Assembly (NCBI GenBank): GCA_016165875.1
Contig: JABBOT010000008.1
Location: 3,338,794 to 3,402,793 of the forward strand
Direction of reading: 5' to 3'
From: Acanthopleura granulata
Taxonomy: Eukaryota; Mollusca; Polyplacophora; Chitonida; Chitonidae
Length of the DNA: 64,000 nt
Each line of letters starts with the position of its first letter. Positions within the stretch are counted from its first letter, which is position 1. Shown here in pieces: positions 23,966 through 37,439 of this stretch. The notes beneath the pieces are model-generated. The model had not been told where the DNA came from. It was given only the letters and a program-made list of their open reading frames with translations, and did no database searches. A program made the translations under genes and the position numbers.

Positions 23966-26900
23966 GCAAACCCTTGTTTGTCTCTTTGCACTTGTGACAT
24001 TTGTTAACTGCAGAAAGCAAGAACAAAGATGAAGTGAGCTTAGACTAAGGGCTCATTGCTGACTATTGATTGGAGCCAGTCGAAATTGCTGGACCAGTGA
24101 ATGCTGTGAGAATAGTTTGGTATTATTGTTCCCGGCTTGGTTGTTTAGCTTTATAGGTCCCATTTGCACTGCCCATTTGATTAATGTTGCCTGCAAGGAA
24201 ATCTGCAGACTGATGTGGCTTAGGCGTACATGGAGGATAGACAACCTGTGTATTGGGTTCCAGCTGTTATGACATTATTCCTGGAAAATGGACTAAAATT
24301 TTGCTCACAGGTGAAGTATTCATGGAAATTATGAATTTGGCTTTGTAGATTTCTCTTGGTAATTGCAACATGAAACATGCATTCCCTTACCTTATTCCCG
24401 TACGCCTCAAGTACACCTGAGTTGAGGTATAAACTTTAAAGACAAGGGGTAGAGCTGAAGGTACAGCTAAGGAGAAGGTTTACATGTATCATAATGTAAC
24501 TTACACTTTTACTTTTATTTTAATAGAAAAGATGCTCACAGCAATTCATAATTGTAACATGAGACGAGCAGAAATAAAACTTACCTATGTATAGATATCA
24601 TTATACATATACTGATGACAGACCTGCTGACACTGTTAGATGTCAGTGTTACTACATGCATCACTACCTGTGAAATGCATGCTGGTGACATATTTGTGTC
24701 ATTACTAATTCACACAACACCATTTTGGGAAAAAGACAATGAGTTACATGTACAAAACACATGTACCTGTTATTTTCATTATGGTATGACTGAAATGCTG
24801 CTAACTTGGCATCAAACTCCAATCATTCATTCATTCCACTTGTTACATGTATGTTACTTTTCTCCAATCATTAGCTAGCCATCATGTTTTCCATATGCGT
24901 TAACCAAACAGCAATCATGTTTATTACAAATAGATAAACTTATTCAAGACAAAACTTGTTCTTTCCATTAAAACAAAAAAATAACCTTTTCAGGCATTTT
25001 ATTTGACTAATGATTGGGTATATATTGCCTGTTTAAACGTACTACAGACATTTTTTAAAATTTTCTCATTAACGATGTGTGTGTCATTGCTTTGATAGAT
25101 GGGATACATTTTCATATCTTGCAAACCCTCGTCAGTTTTATGATTACATCATATTTTGTCTCCATTTTGTCCAACTTCCAGTTTTTTTACCAGTGCACGA
25201 AGCAGCTGTGTTTGCTAAATATCTTTATTGGCAGGCATACATCTATTTTGGTTTATGTCTCTCTCCAGTAAATCATTCTCGTTGATTCTTGTACCTCTTA
25301 TAATTACTTTGCTTGATTGTTTATCGCACGCAGGAGAGGGACATACTCTATCAGAGCCAGAAGTCGTCTAACAATATTTCTGTTAGCCATGAGTCTTTGA
25401 TAGAATATTCCACTGTATACATTTCCTCATAAGCTAATGTTGCCTGAACATCACCCAAAGTACTGGGCCAGTATCAATGAAATACCCTAAACAGACTTCC
25501 TGGTGGGCCTTGGGGCCTGATTAAATTGGGGTCTGCAGAACAGGCTTTCTTGGGTCAGAGTTCATAGTTTGGATAGCTTCTCTTTTAAACACTATAAATC
25601 CCTCCAACCCTGCTGAGTCATCATGTACTCTGTGTAATTTGTGATGAAGGATCACTTTCGTAATAAGCCTCAGAACCAAGGGTTTTGGTTATATAGTTTC
25701 ATGTGTAGTCTTATAGTTGTGATAAATACTATTTGATTCAGTTTGTCCGATCCAATGGAAGTTTTCAGGGAACAGACTCAACAAGCTGGTGGTGTCATTG
25801 AAAGTAAGACAGAGAAGTGTGTAACAGTATCACATTGGCTAGCATAACTATTTTGCAGAGAAGAATTACCTGTAAAGAAAAAGTTGAACAGATAAAATGG
25901 CCGTGTTCTCTCAAGACTTTCTGGAGTAATAATAATTGCTGTCTTCTTTGCAATTACTGTTCTGTAATTCTTCAACCTTTGCACATGTTTGCAAGGCGTT
26001 TATTCAAGCATATTCTGAAGGCATTATTCTGTGTTAACTGATAAAATTAAACATTTTGCGAAGCCCTGAAACTGGCCAATCCAACCAATGCAGTTTTGTC
26101 TCCAAAATCAAATTAAAAATTTACAAAAAGTGCACTGAAAGTTGCTCTTTCATATGCAAAAAGGTTGAGGAATTAGGGTATGTGAGTTTACAGTCACTGG
26201 TTTTTGTGTAATATTCTTGATTATGGCGCTGTTATCCCTAATCCAAAAAAAATCTGTCAACAAATAAATGTTTGTGAGGTTACACTCTATATCCCATTCA
26301 GGGTTTATTTTCAGAAAGTTAATTGTTCACTATACAGTGTTTTTTCTGTTCATGCTCTGTGGCTTCTTGTATTAGAGAAGCTTATTTGCATATGGAAAGA
26401 CCTGTCAGTTTGAGGTTTACTCAAGCTCTCACAATTCTGCGATATCAAGGGGTTTGGTCTGGCAGCTATCAGATCGTAAATTAATATTGTACCCAAGTGC
26501 AGTCATTTGTGGAATATATCTGAAGGCTCTAGGGTCATGATCTTGATTGGTTTCAAAGGCTCTATATTGATCACACCTTGGATGACAATTCATTTTCACA
26601 ATATTCTACCTTTACCTACATCTCAGACTTGTTTTCAAAAAATACAGTTCGTATGTTATTTTCGTTTTTTCATGGCTTATGGGATTACATGTACTGAATT
26701 CTGATCCAGGGCTGTAAAACTACAAATTTAATCTCACATGTTACCATTGTGTCTCTCTCTGAGCTAAAATAACTCCTGTAATACAAAAGTTTTTCAAGGT
26801 TTCAAGTCCTGGGTGTGAGTATTTTTTTGTATTTCAGACTGGAGAAAGTTTTTAACTAACTGGACATCTTTGCACTCCATTTCTAGAAGGCCAAAAATTA

Positions 26901-28229
26901 CAGCTGAGAATTTGTTCATAACTCCTGTGATGGACATGTTTGTACTCTAGCTGTTATAACTGAGAACAGTTTATTAAATTTGTGATATAAGTGTTAAAAA
27001 GAGGAAGGGCCAAAAATTGTTATCTTCTGTAGCACTCATTTGTAATTGTAATTTTTGTTTTATGAAGAACAGTGTATTGAAGTCATGCAAATGAAGGACA
27101 GCATTTGTTAGGAGAATGTGTACATGGCTCACACCATAAACATGTTTGTGTAATGTTGCCCCTTCTGAGAACTGAATGAATTCAATCCAGGACCAGTCTC
27201 ATTTACCTCGTTGAAGGGTTGAATTTGTGATGAGAATTTCTCTGTAACTCCAACAGTGGGCATTTTTCAGCTTTGCTATTTCAGAGAACTAGATGTACAC
27301 ATTCAGTCTATGATGTTACTCTCACGCAGATATAGGACAGAAATTGAAACAGTCACATACCTAGCTCTGTGCTGACAGTTATGTGCCAGGTGCTATTGAT
27401 TACCTCCTTTTGTCTTTGCATGAGTGACCCTCGTTAGCTGATACATGTAGTTGGTCAAGTCAGGTGAGATTTAGATTTGTGGGCAGGTGAGCATAGAGAG
27501 GTACTCTGACTCTATCCACAAGCCTCCTACATCTGACAGGACCGCGCATTTGTCTTGGCTGTCCTGTGGGCTTGGAGAGGAGGAGGAGGGAGGGGGGCAG
27601 GGGACACCTACATGTACCTAAGACAGCTGTGGCCATCAGTGTGCTTCCCACCGGGACCTGCTGTGAAACACATTAAACAACGGAGTAACAATTTACAAGC
27701 CATTCTGTGGATGTAGCTAATGTCTTTTATCAATTAGCACTGTACTTAACTATATGGACTAAAATGTAGAGTAGATATTTAAGGCAAAGATACCTGGTGA
27801 CATTTAAATAAGTGTGAAAATTAGTAAATGGACACACAGTCAATAAGGAGTGATCATTTGACATTTTTGTAACACGTGTGTTGTGTTACAATTATATGTA
27901 AGCCTTTAGTCAGTTTGACCATTAAACATCACTGGTTGAGTAGCAAAGTGACGTGGGACTATCATTTTACATTTTTGCATGTTTCAGAGAAGATATATGT
28001 ATATGTGCCCATTCAGCTGACAGAGAGTATAAGGCAGAGGTATGCAAACTCACTTTCAGTACCAATGTAACAAAAACAAGCATTGCATGCCAGCATATTT
28101 AGAATTGGTGATCAGGGGTCTCATGCCTAGACAGATATGACTGTCAGACCCTTGGCCAATGAGGTTGCACCTTTGAATCCAGCAAAAAAATTAATTGACA
28201 CAGTGTGGCTCATGTGCCACAAGAAGTCA
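23966..28229. other. No gene seen; one dispersed repeat core
   Basis: No recognisable coding sequence. About 26051-26090 holds a core (CATTTTGCGAAGCCCTGAAA) that recurs at about 32976-33010. Loosely repeated TAACTCCTGTGATGG-like and GAGAATTTGT-like words occur at 26760-27300. A possible SINE head remnant lies at 28095-28210. Confidence 0.45.
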
Positions 28230-28267
28230 CTGTTTTTTTTTCTTTTTTCTTTTCTTTTTTTTTTTTG
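28230..28267. repeat. Poly-pyrimidine tract
   Basis: An almost pure run of T with a few C on the + strand, about 38 bases long. Confidence 0.9.
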
Positions 28268-28832
28268 TTGAAAGTAAAACTTGTGGAATTCTAGAACACA
28301 CATTTGTTATTCCACTTGTGCTAGTGGAAGAACTCCAGGTATGTCGTAAATCTTATGCCTCACCCTAACATTGTCTTGGCTTCATCTTCCAGTACAGGTC
28401 ACTAAGCTATCCAGGTTCAAAGATCCTTTGTAAAACCATCATTAACATAGCTATTTTAATTAGATCCTGTTTGCACTGTTGTAAAGCGATCACCTGACAC
28501 CTGGAACAATGACATGACTGATTAATTTCCACCAAGAGCTATCAAGAAAGATGGCAGAGGGAAAAAAAAGGCATAGCTGTTTTCAAGAGAATAATTGTTT
28601 TGTTTTTTTTTTCCATAGAAAGAATTCGATAGCTTCAAGGAAGCCTTTATGAGTCAAAAGATAAATTTGCTCAAAAAATGTTTGAAATATAATTATATGA
28701 CTTTGCTATCATGTTTCATTACTCAGTAGGGAAGATATGTCTTGTTGACCATTATTTACCCATTCAGTTTCATGCCCATGTCTATGATGTCTTAGATTCT
28801 CATTGATACTCATGACAATAATTTATTATATA

Positions 28833-29105
28833 ATAATTGTATTTATTTGTTTGATATTTGTTTTATGTCGTGTGCAAGAATATTTAACTGAGACAGCACT
28901 TGACAGCATTATGGTTTAAGGAAAATGGGCAGAGCCCGAAGGTAACCCACAACCATCCACAGGTTGCTGGCATACATTCCCACATGCGACCAGGGCAGAA
29001 GCTAGCATGAACTGCACATGAACTCATGGCAGTTGCAGTGGTGAGAGACTTCTTGGCCGTTGCATTGTGCCAGCACGCTAGCCCTGTCAGCCATTGAAGC
29101 CCCTA
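28833..29105 (-). mobile_element. tRNA-derived SINE, family 1, full length
   Basis: Reverse complement of the family 1 order. From left to right: TTTATTTGTTTGAT tail, TTTTATGTCGTGTGCAAGAA, GCAGAGCCCGAAGGTAACCC, ACCATCCACAGGTTGCTGGC, then TGAACTCATGGCAGTTGCAG (B-box region) and the decayed tRNA-like head ending near 29105. Confidence 0.85.
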
Positions 29106-32100
29106 TCATGATAAATAAGTCCAAAGATCATTGGCAATTCATTTGAATAGGAAGTGGTTTTCAAGAGCATTTCTGGCAGCATTACTAAACCAAAAGATTT
29201 CTGAGAGTTGTACATTATACTCTCTTAGCTGTTGGTACCTTTGTGTTTGGGCCTCAGGTGGAAAAGTTAGAGGCATATTGGCTCACCTGGATAAAAATTG
29301 TCCAGACTAACGACCAATGAGGCCACATGCTCAAATCTGTCGTACCTTCTGGCACTAGGACACAGTTTACTGCCAACAGACTCCATACCCACTAGATGTA
29401 AGATACACATTTAAGTGCTAAATAAATGACACCTCAAGGAACAGTTAAAACAGTCTTTCTGTGAACATATATGAGCTTTGAAGGCCATTGTATATGTGTA
29501 GTTTAATTTTGTATCCTAATTAAAGGTACATATGACATTGTAAGTGTAAGGTACTGGTTAATGCAAGTGGTTGTGCATGTTCCATGTACAGAGGAAGGAT
29601 TCAGAAGGTAGCTGTTTGTATCCTAGCCATCTTTGCTCATGGCCAGTGCAAATAAAGGAAATGTCTTGAGATTTATGTGATATGGGCTTACAGATGTGCA
29701 AAGGTGAGCCTCAGCACTTAGTTTGTTTTGCCATCAAACAGATTGGAAGCAAATACCCCTCGAGGCAGCATTATAGCAATCTGAGAGCTTGATTTATAGA
29801 CTGACAACAGCTGATGTTTCAGGGACGGGTCTCTATACTCTTGTCCTACCCCCACAGTGTTTAAGGAGTGAGTAAACACAAAAGTGGCTAGAACTGGGCT
29901 TTTGAATGCTTTATCTGATCTCACCAAATAACTGCACATCAGCAAGGCCTCAGTGAATTATGGCTGCTGGATGCCCAACTGACTGGTGGTCTGTACCAGC
30001 TACTGGTACTGGACCACACAGCTGTGGCCAAGAACTTAGGGCATCCACCCACCAGTCCCATATCAAAGAGACGAGTTCAAGCCCAAGTTCAGGTATTCTT
30101 ATTAAGGACTGCTGAATTGGCCATCTCTTTGCATCGTAACTAGACACTCAGCTGTTAGAGAATGGACTGAGTCGGCCCACTTCAGATTATCACCATTTTG
30201 ACCTGAACAAGATAATACTGTAAGTGACTTAAACTCGTGGGTGGAAGCAAAGTAACCACTGGGTGCACTCCTTGCTGTGTACAACTGGTCTTTCACATTT
30301 CCTTGGGTTTTCATGTGGAAAAATAATATGGAATTACAGAAGAGCATCTTTGTTTCTATGCAGATAATTACATAGCAAATTGATGCATGTTTTCTGAATT
30401 TCTGATTTTGGATCACAGGAGTTCTAGGTGTACATTGTGTGGACATCAAAGGTCAAATTTTGATGGTGCATACAGGTGTCACAAGTCGGCAGTGGAGTTG
30501 GTGGTAGGCTACATGTACATAGACTCATAAACCCTGAAAGATATACTGTACAATGTCTAATGTTAAAATATTGCCATTAAGACCAGTACTATCAGCAGAA
30601 TCATTAAAATCTCATAAGTATTTCATCTTGGTAATGTCTTCATAAACTTCTGAGCATTCATTTATGCATATAAGTTGTCTAGATGTATAGGTACCGGTAC
30701 CAAGTATCCGGTTACGTCTTCCCCCAATACCATCCACCTGTATACATGTCCAAGGCAAATATTTATGTAGCCTCTTTTGATTTCGTGTGCATCAAACAGA
30801 TTCACTGGATTGTCATGTGTTGAAATGAAATGACTGCTGATACTGAGATTGAGTAGATAACATAGATGAACATCAGCAGACGTGCAGGTAGGTGGGAACG
30901 GTATTACCTACTTTGATGCCTTTAATAGGTAATAGTTTAATCTCTCACCACCATGCAACCTCAGTGAACACTGGCCTTACTAGAATATTTATTTCGTAGG
31001 GTCTAATGCCACACTTTAGAATATTTCTCATATATACTGATCATCATCGGTTCGTAAAAAGTGGATGGATGTCTTAAATTTTTATTTGGTAATATCTTTC
31101 TGGGAGGACAACAGAAACACAAGAGGGATTAATGAACACTTTCTTGCCTGACTTTGTTGTATTTTCATGGGAAACATTTCCAATAATGTTAAAATCCAAT
31201 CAATCAATCATAATGAGATCAAGCAAACGTTATTTACTTGATAGGTAAGTTGTTGGGTGGATAAGTGTCTACCATAAACAATGAAATTTATTCACATCAG
31301 CTGAGGAAATCATTTAATTTCTGAACCATTAAGCTACAGAGAGAATTTGCCTTGGTGTCGTCATTTGATGTTATCTTAACTATTCTGACAGAGGCATTGG
31401 GAGTAACCCATCCAACCATTCAAGAAAGGTCTTACTCAAAAGTTTTTGTTGGTATTTTGACAAAAATTTTTTTTTTATTTTTCTCTCCATGTTAATTTCT
31501 TTCAAATCCTTTTTTAAGAGCCAGAAAAAATGCCCTACCAACCAGTCCAATCAGGAATCTGCAGTTCATGATAGCTTTATGTGAATCACTCACATGACAC
31601 ACACACACACACACAAACCACTCTTCCTTATGTCAGATGTAGCCAAGTGGAATAGGTCTCATTATATAAATGTTGAAAGTTTTTGAAATGCTATAAACTT
31701 CTGAATCCATTAGGTTTGTTTGTTCAGCTCCCTAGTCAGTCCAATCAGCTGCTATATTGCTGGGGATTATTAGTTTTCTGGCCAATATATATAAGTGATC
31801 AAGTTTCACCAGTTGATTCTGATCAATATGGTGACACCCAAAACCTGGCCATTGTCAGTGTATTACTGGTGCTCGCTTTCCACTGGATCTTCTACCAATA
31901 CAGTGTGTCGTATAGCACAAGGTCATTCAGATTGTATTTGATCCAGTGTTTTCTTGTTTGTTGACATTTGCTGCTTTTTTTAATGCTTGCCAATCAGCTC
32001 TGAATGCGTTGTCTCTTTTTTTGGCCTGAGATTTCCACATCTGTTTCTAATTAAATTGTTGTATATTTATTTAGAAACAGATATATTAGCAACATTTTTC

Positions 32101-34719
32101 TTTAGCTCTCTGATAAAAAAACATATATTGCTAAGCCTGAAGTCCGACACTGGTATACCACCTGGAGGATATTAAATAGGGGAGTTCCAAGTCCATGGTC
32201 ATGAGACCCGTTTCCTAAACCCAATTAAAACACCTGTTCCCAACGGAATAAGAAATAATATATAGATAGTAAATATAGCTGGTAACATGTGAGAGAAAAT
32301 GTCATAAGGTTTTAGTGATACAGGGAGGACATTTGATATTGTATGCAACCCAAATTTTAAACTCCTAGTGTAAGGGTAATTTCCAGGTCGACTACAAAAA
32401 TATCGGTGTATCAGCCTGGTGTATCAGTCCAGCTTTGAACACAACTGTTCAGAAAAGCACAGTGTTGATTAAATGAATATGTATGCCCTGGTTTACATGA
32501 AATGAGAAAAAACTTTTGTGTGACAAAGATGCCCAGTTCTGTGGATTGTGTAAATGATGGCTGGCTGCTCTGTAAATATTACCTGTATTATGGGGACGTT
32601 TTATAGGGGACCACACACCAAGTGCAGCACTGTATAATTTTATCAGTCAACACAGAATAATGCCTTTAGAATGTACTTGAATAAACACCTTGCAAACATG
32701 CGAAAGATTGAAGGATTGCAGTACATACATAGTAATTTGATCATATACACAGTCTGCAGGTGGATGTTTTCATGTTTCCACTGAGCAAATCTGGGACTTC
32801 TGGAATGATCATCAGCAACATTGTAAATGTGAAAAACAATTCTGTTTAGACAGCATGTTTTCCTGAGAAAATGTCAAAGTGTGCATGCCGCAATTATTCA
32901 ACCTTATATGCACATGGTTGAAAGATCTTTATTCTAGCTAATGTATTCTGATGTGCAGACGAGGAAAATTATACATTTTGCGAAGCCCTGAAACTGACCA
33001 TTCTAACGAACATAACACAGGTGACAGCACCCTTAGATCATGAGATTGTAGTAAGATGATGTAGAATTTTTACCAGTCAGTAACTGAACGAAGCTCCTAG
33101 CATATACTCAGTTTGATTGGTAGTAAGCCAATATTCTTGCGCCTTACACCGTATTGGGGCGTATTGTTGCACGGTGTTAATGCTGAACCCAAGGTCTGGA
33201 TCTGTCGTTGTCTAGTTTGAGGGAGGATTTGAGGATCTGGAACTCCTGTTGCAACAGCATATGGCTGTGCCGTGCTTAGGCAGCAGTGTTGTGTAGGTGG
33301 ATGTCTGTGAGCCCTAAGCCACAGCTCTGCAGGGCAAGTGTGTAATTGAGCTGCCCCTGGGCAGGTATAGCGACCGGGTCAGTGCCCAGACAACACCTGC
33401 CAGCGACAGGGACTGACCCAAGACTAGCACAGATGTAGTAGGCATGTAATCCCACAGTTTCACCCTGACTCAGTGGGAAGCTGCACCTTGGCATGTTCAC
33501 AGGTTGACAGGATGGTCCTGAAAACAGAATGCTAGCCTAGGTCAGCTGTCACACAGTAACTGGGCCCAGTCACAGTCTGTGTGAACCAGTACCTGCTTAG
33601 AGAAAGTGCCACCAAAGACAAACTTGGGTATAGCTGCGTAGGTCTCTGTGCTGTTTAATATCTGCTTGCATTTGTGAATCACGCCAGGGCAAATCAAGCA
33701 GATTCTGCATTTCAAGTGCCTCGTCCAGCCCATATGCTAGCATTATGTGTATAAATGGGACCTACAAAAGATGACCAGTCTGTGAGTTTGTAGTGTTCCG
33801 TTGTTATGGTAACATGTAAAACGTTTTGGAAGGAGGCTGGTTTGTATGTGATGTGTGGATGTTAGCTGATACAGCAAGCACTGCTTGGAGGGGACCCATT
33901 CCACAGCTTATGGCAGCTCAAGCACATACACGCACACTAGAATGGTTTGTGAAAGCCTTTGCTCTTTAAATCCTACTTAAAGAGAGATATGTCTGGATTT
34001 GAATGCCAATGCTCCTGCTTATTGCCGTAGCTTTATGGACTTTCCTTGAGGCTTTACCCTGCCTTGTTGTGGACTACCCAGATGAAATATGCTCAGGTAC
34101 CATTGTCTGTGGAATGGTTATACCTCGGGATATGATCAATGGGCCGTGATAACAGGAGAATAGAGGTCCCGGCCAGAGAGCTCGGCGATTCCTGCACAAT
34201 GTTCCACATGAATTGAGAAACCTTCGTGTCGTAATCAATACGTTTTTACAAGGTAAGGCCCAGTACGACTGTTAATGTCTGTCAAATGTTTTATCTGAAC
34301 CCTGATCTTTCGCCTGTCTCCAATCCCAGCATAACATCTGATGCCTGCAGAGTTTCTCGTGTGTGGCTTTCCGTGCAGCATTATGGCATGAAAAGCAGAT
34401 TATTCATTCATTTTTTAGCGGAACAAAAAGCATGAAAAGATGGTAAAACTAGGACATAAAAGATACTCAGCCCACTCTGGGTTGTATCAGTTTGATAGTG
34501 GTATATTTTCTATTACCCCAGCCTATGCATAGGAAATTGTGTTTGAGCTTGATGTATTTGTGTGTCTATCTTACCATCAGGCCTTGTCAGCCATTGGCTT
34601 TTATGCAAAAGACGTTGTTGTTTGTACTAGTGAAAGAATTCTGAAATTTAATACTTCAAGTATGTACTTAAATCAGTAGTGCTTTAAAGCATAAGACATA
34701 TATCAGTGAGTTTTGTCAG
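29106..34719. other. No gene seen; minor repeats
   Basis: No recognisable gene. Possible tRNA-like SINE head remnants lie at 29285-29345 and 30015-30090 (GAGTTCAAGCCC near 30065). A (CA)n run is at about 31597-31616. The second copy of the CATTTTGCGAAGCCCTGAAA core is at 32976-33010. The segment 33190-33500 is richer in GC without a recognised product. Confidence 0.45.
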
Positions 34720-34925
34720 TGATTTATTTAATTGATTGGCATTTTACGCTGTACTCAAGAATATATCAATTCCATGATGGCAGCCCTGCGTGATAGTGGG
34801 AGGAAACCAGGCAGAGCCCATGGGAAACCCACAGCCTTGCTGGTAGACCTTATCACTTGGAAGCCAGAGAGGAAGCCATCCAGAGCATGTTGGTGAAAGG
34901 CACTTGAATCATCACACAACACTAG
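34720..34925 (-). mobile_element. tRNA-derived SINE, family 1, 5'-degraded
   Basis: Reverse-strand copy: TTTATTTAATTGATTGGCAT tail, TTTACGCTGTACTCAAGAAT, GTGGGAGGAAACCAGGCAGA and GCCCATGGGAAACCCACAGC, running into GGAAGCCAGAGAGGAAGCC. The head is decayed. A run of 11 C lies just beyond, at 34934-34944. Confidence 0.85.
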
Positions 34926-35780
34926 TGTGTAATCCCCCCCCCCCAGCCACTAAGACCAACTTTTGTTCCTAAAAAAATGGGTTTAAAGAAACCACCCCAC
35001 CCCAAGCCTGTCTCCTCTTGTCCCAACCTGCTCTCTTACATAAAGTGTCTGTAGCATTTTGAACAAAGAGCGAAACCTGCATGGATAGGGTTTGCAGTAA
35101 TTTGTGCATTTCAGTATTACTACTCATTTCACAAGTATTATTACTTCCTTATTAGTTGACTTATATGCATACATATGAGTATACTTGTGTTTCAGTCATG
35201 CTTTGACAGTATCCCAGATTCAAGTGCATTATTTACATAACCAAAGTCGCCTGTTAAAGCTCCTGTCTTTTGTATTTATTTTTGTTTCAAGCCTTTATGC
35301 ATGTACATCTCTGGTAGTCAGCCTTTATTTGCTTAATCTATATTGCAAATACGAGCAGAGGCTGTGGTTGAATTTGCTGGATCAATGTATATCTGCCTGA
35401 ATGCGTGTCAGCAGTATATCGTTGTACACAGGTAATAGAAGCACGTATCAGAGAATGGTTGGCTTCAGATTGTACATGGACTTAAGTCGTGATTATTTTC
35501 TGAGTATGATGTTTTGATCACATTTAAACATAACTATTGGGATGGGATTAATCCAGAAATGTTGGGCATGTAATGGTTATTTAGATGACCCTTGGCAAGG
35601 TCATTTTCTGGAGCAAGTAAATACAGGATTAACAATTGGCCTCTAAAAAATAAAATGTTTAACATAAGTCACTGACTTCACAGATGATACAGATGACAGC
35701 AGTGGCTTAGAAAAGTAGCAGTTAGTAAACTGTAAGGTGAAGAAACTGCATCAAAAGTTTGTAGAATAATAGGGCTAAAT

Positions 35781-35922
35781 GGTTTGTCTGCTTGGTTACA
35801 AGATGCTTTGCCTGACTGGTTACAAGTTGGTTAGCCTGACTGGTTACAAGTGTGGGTTTGCCTGACTGAGTACAAGTGGGTTTCCTGACAGGTTATAAGT
35901 TGGTTTACCTGACTGGTTGTAG
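35781..35922. repeat. Short tandem repeat, ~25-30-bp units
   Basis: About six units of the type TTGCCTGACTGGTTACAAG(TG)GGT, with variants GTTAGCC, GAGTACAAG and CAGGTTATAAG. Confidence 0.8.
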
Positions 35923-36029
35923 AAAATACATCTTCATAATAAAATTTGCCAAACAAGTTTGTACCAGTGTGCCTGACTTGGAAACTCTTTATTATAATGA
36001 TTGCTTTTTCCGTTCGTCTGTCTGCCCGT

Positions 36030-36270
36030 CATGCTCAGTTTTGTGCGGAGTATATATTCTCAAACTCTCACAAAGTGTGACACATGACCTAAAGTTGTGC
36101 ACTGTCATTATTTTTTTTGCAGTTCAACCTGTTTTAGGAGTTATCTGCCCTTGACTGTATTTTTCAACTTTGTGCAAAAGTGTGCAAAATGACCTGAACT
36201 TGTACACTGTCAGGTTATTTTTTCATGTTTCGAACTATTTTAGAAGTTGTCTGCCCTTGCACATATTGCC
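36030..36270. repeat. Two tandem ~125-bp units
   Basis: Each unit contains CAAAGTGTGACACATGACCT / AAAAGTGTGCAAAATGACCT, then TTGTGCACTGTCA / TTGTACACTGTCA, a T-rich tract, and TTTTAGGAGTTATCTGCCC / TTTTAGAAGTTGTCTGCCC. This is a degenerate duplication; no gene is recognised. Confidence 0.65.
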
Positions 36271-36575
36271 TAAATTTGTGTGTTAACTCAGTTCCTCCTG
36301 TGACTTAGTGTTCACCAACACAAACAGAGTGGTACTGATTGTAACCTCCCCCTGCTGTTTTTCTTGCCACACATTTTTCCATGTCGTTCTTGAATCCATA
36401 CCCATGTGAAGTATGTCTTTTTTTGGTTTTCTTTCATTTGCATCTTACACAGGTTGTATATTTGCACACAAGTGCACTCAGTCTCTTAAAAATACATTAA
36501 TACTGTGCAATGGCTGATTATATTTATATTTTTGTGGATGAGAGGGTGAGCAAACATTTTTGTTCTCTCTACTTT

Positions 36576-36720
36576 CCTGTTTATTTATTTATTTGATTGG
36601 GTTTTATGCTGTAGTCAAGAATATTTCATTATACGATGACGTCAAGCATTATGGTGAGAGGAAACCCAGGAGAATCTGGGGGAAACCCATGACCATCCAC
36701 AGGTTGCTGGCGGACAACCA
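36576..36720 (-). mobile_element. tRNA-derived SINE, family 1, 3' part only
   Basis: Reverse-strand copy truncated after the ACCATCCACAGGTTGCTGGC block. The tail TTTATTTATTTATTTGATTG, TTTTATGCTGTAGTCAAGAA and GCATTATGGTGAGAGGAAAC are clear. The tRNA-like head is absent, as in 5'-truncated insertions. Confidence 0.88.
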
Positions 36721-37439
36721 TTTATTTAGATTTTCAGTCATGTGGTTTGGATACCTAGTACTGCAGCTAAAGTGTCAACAATCTGTAAGCTGATACTGGA
36801 ACAGATTATCTGAGCCTCATCATTTGCATAGGAGAATAGAAAGTATTAGAATTGCTTGCAACCCAATTCCTCTGAGGAGAAAGGTTCTAATAACCATTGT
36901 GTTATGACTGGTCTGTTGAGGGAGTATGTAACTCTTTTCCAAACAGCAGGGGCGTATTATTTGCTATTAACCTAATCAGCTGTTATGCAACACCTGGGGG
37001 AAGAGACAACCACTGATTGGTTCCCACTCACACTGGTCACTGGCAGTAATTGCCCAGGTAAATGATTTCTCAGTGTGACGACATTGGTGGGAATTAAGTG
37101 AGGGGCGGATAGTTTGCTGTCAACCTGTACCTGTTAATATAGGAGTCATGATGGAACACCTGACAAGGTAAAAATTGGCTTGTGGACATTTTCTTTAGAA
37201 CTGCTGATGAACAAAATGAATATGCTGCTTTCTGTAAGCTTTGTTCTTCACACACAAATTTTACAGTTATAATAACTCATGAATTGCAAGTATTTATAAC
37301 CAAAATAACAGTCTTAGGATATCAAAAACCAGTGTGGGCTTTTTTCAGTTTATTGTACTAGTAGGCATTTTGAAAAACATACATTATATTTATGACTGGT
37401 CATAAAAACCTGTAGAATAGCAAAATAAGGGTCCTTATC

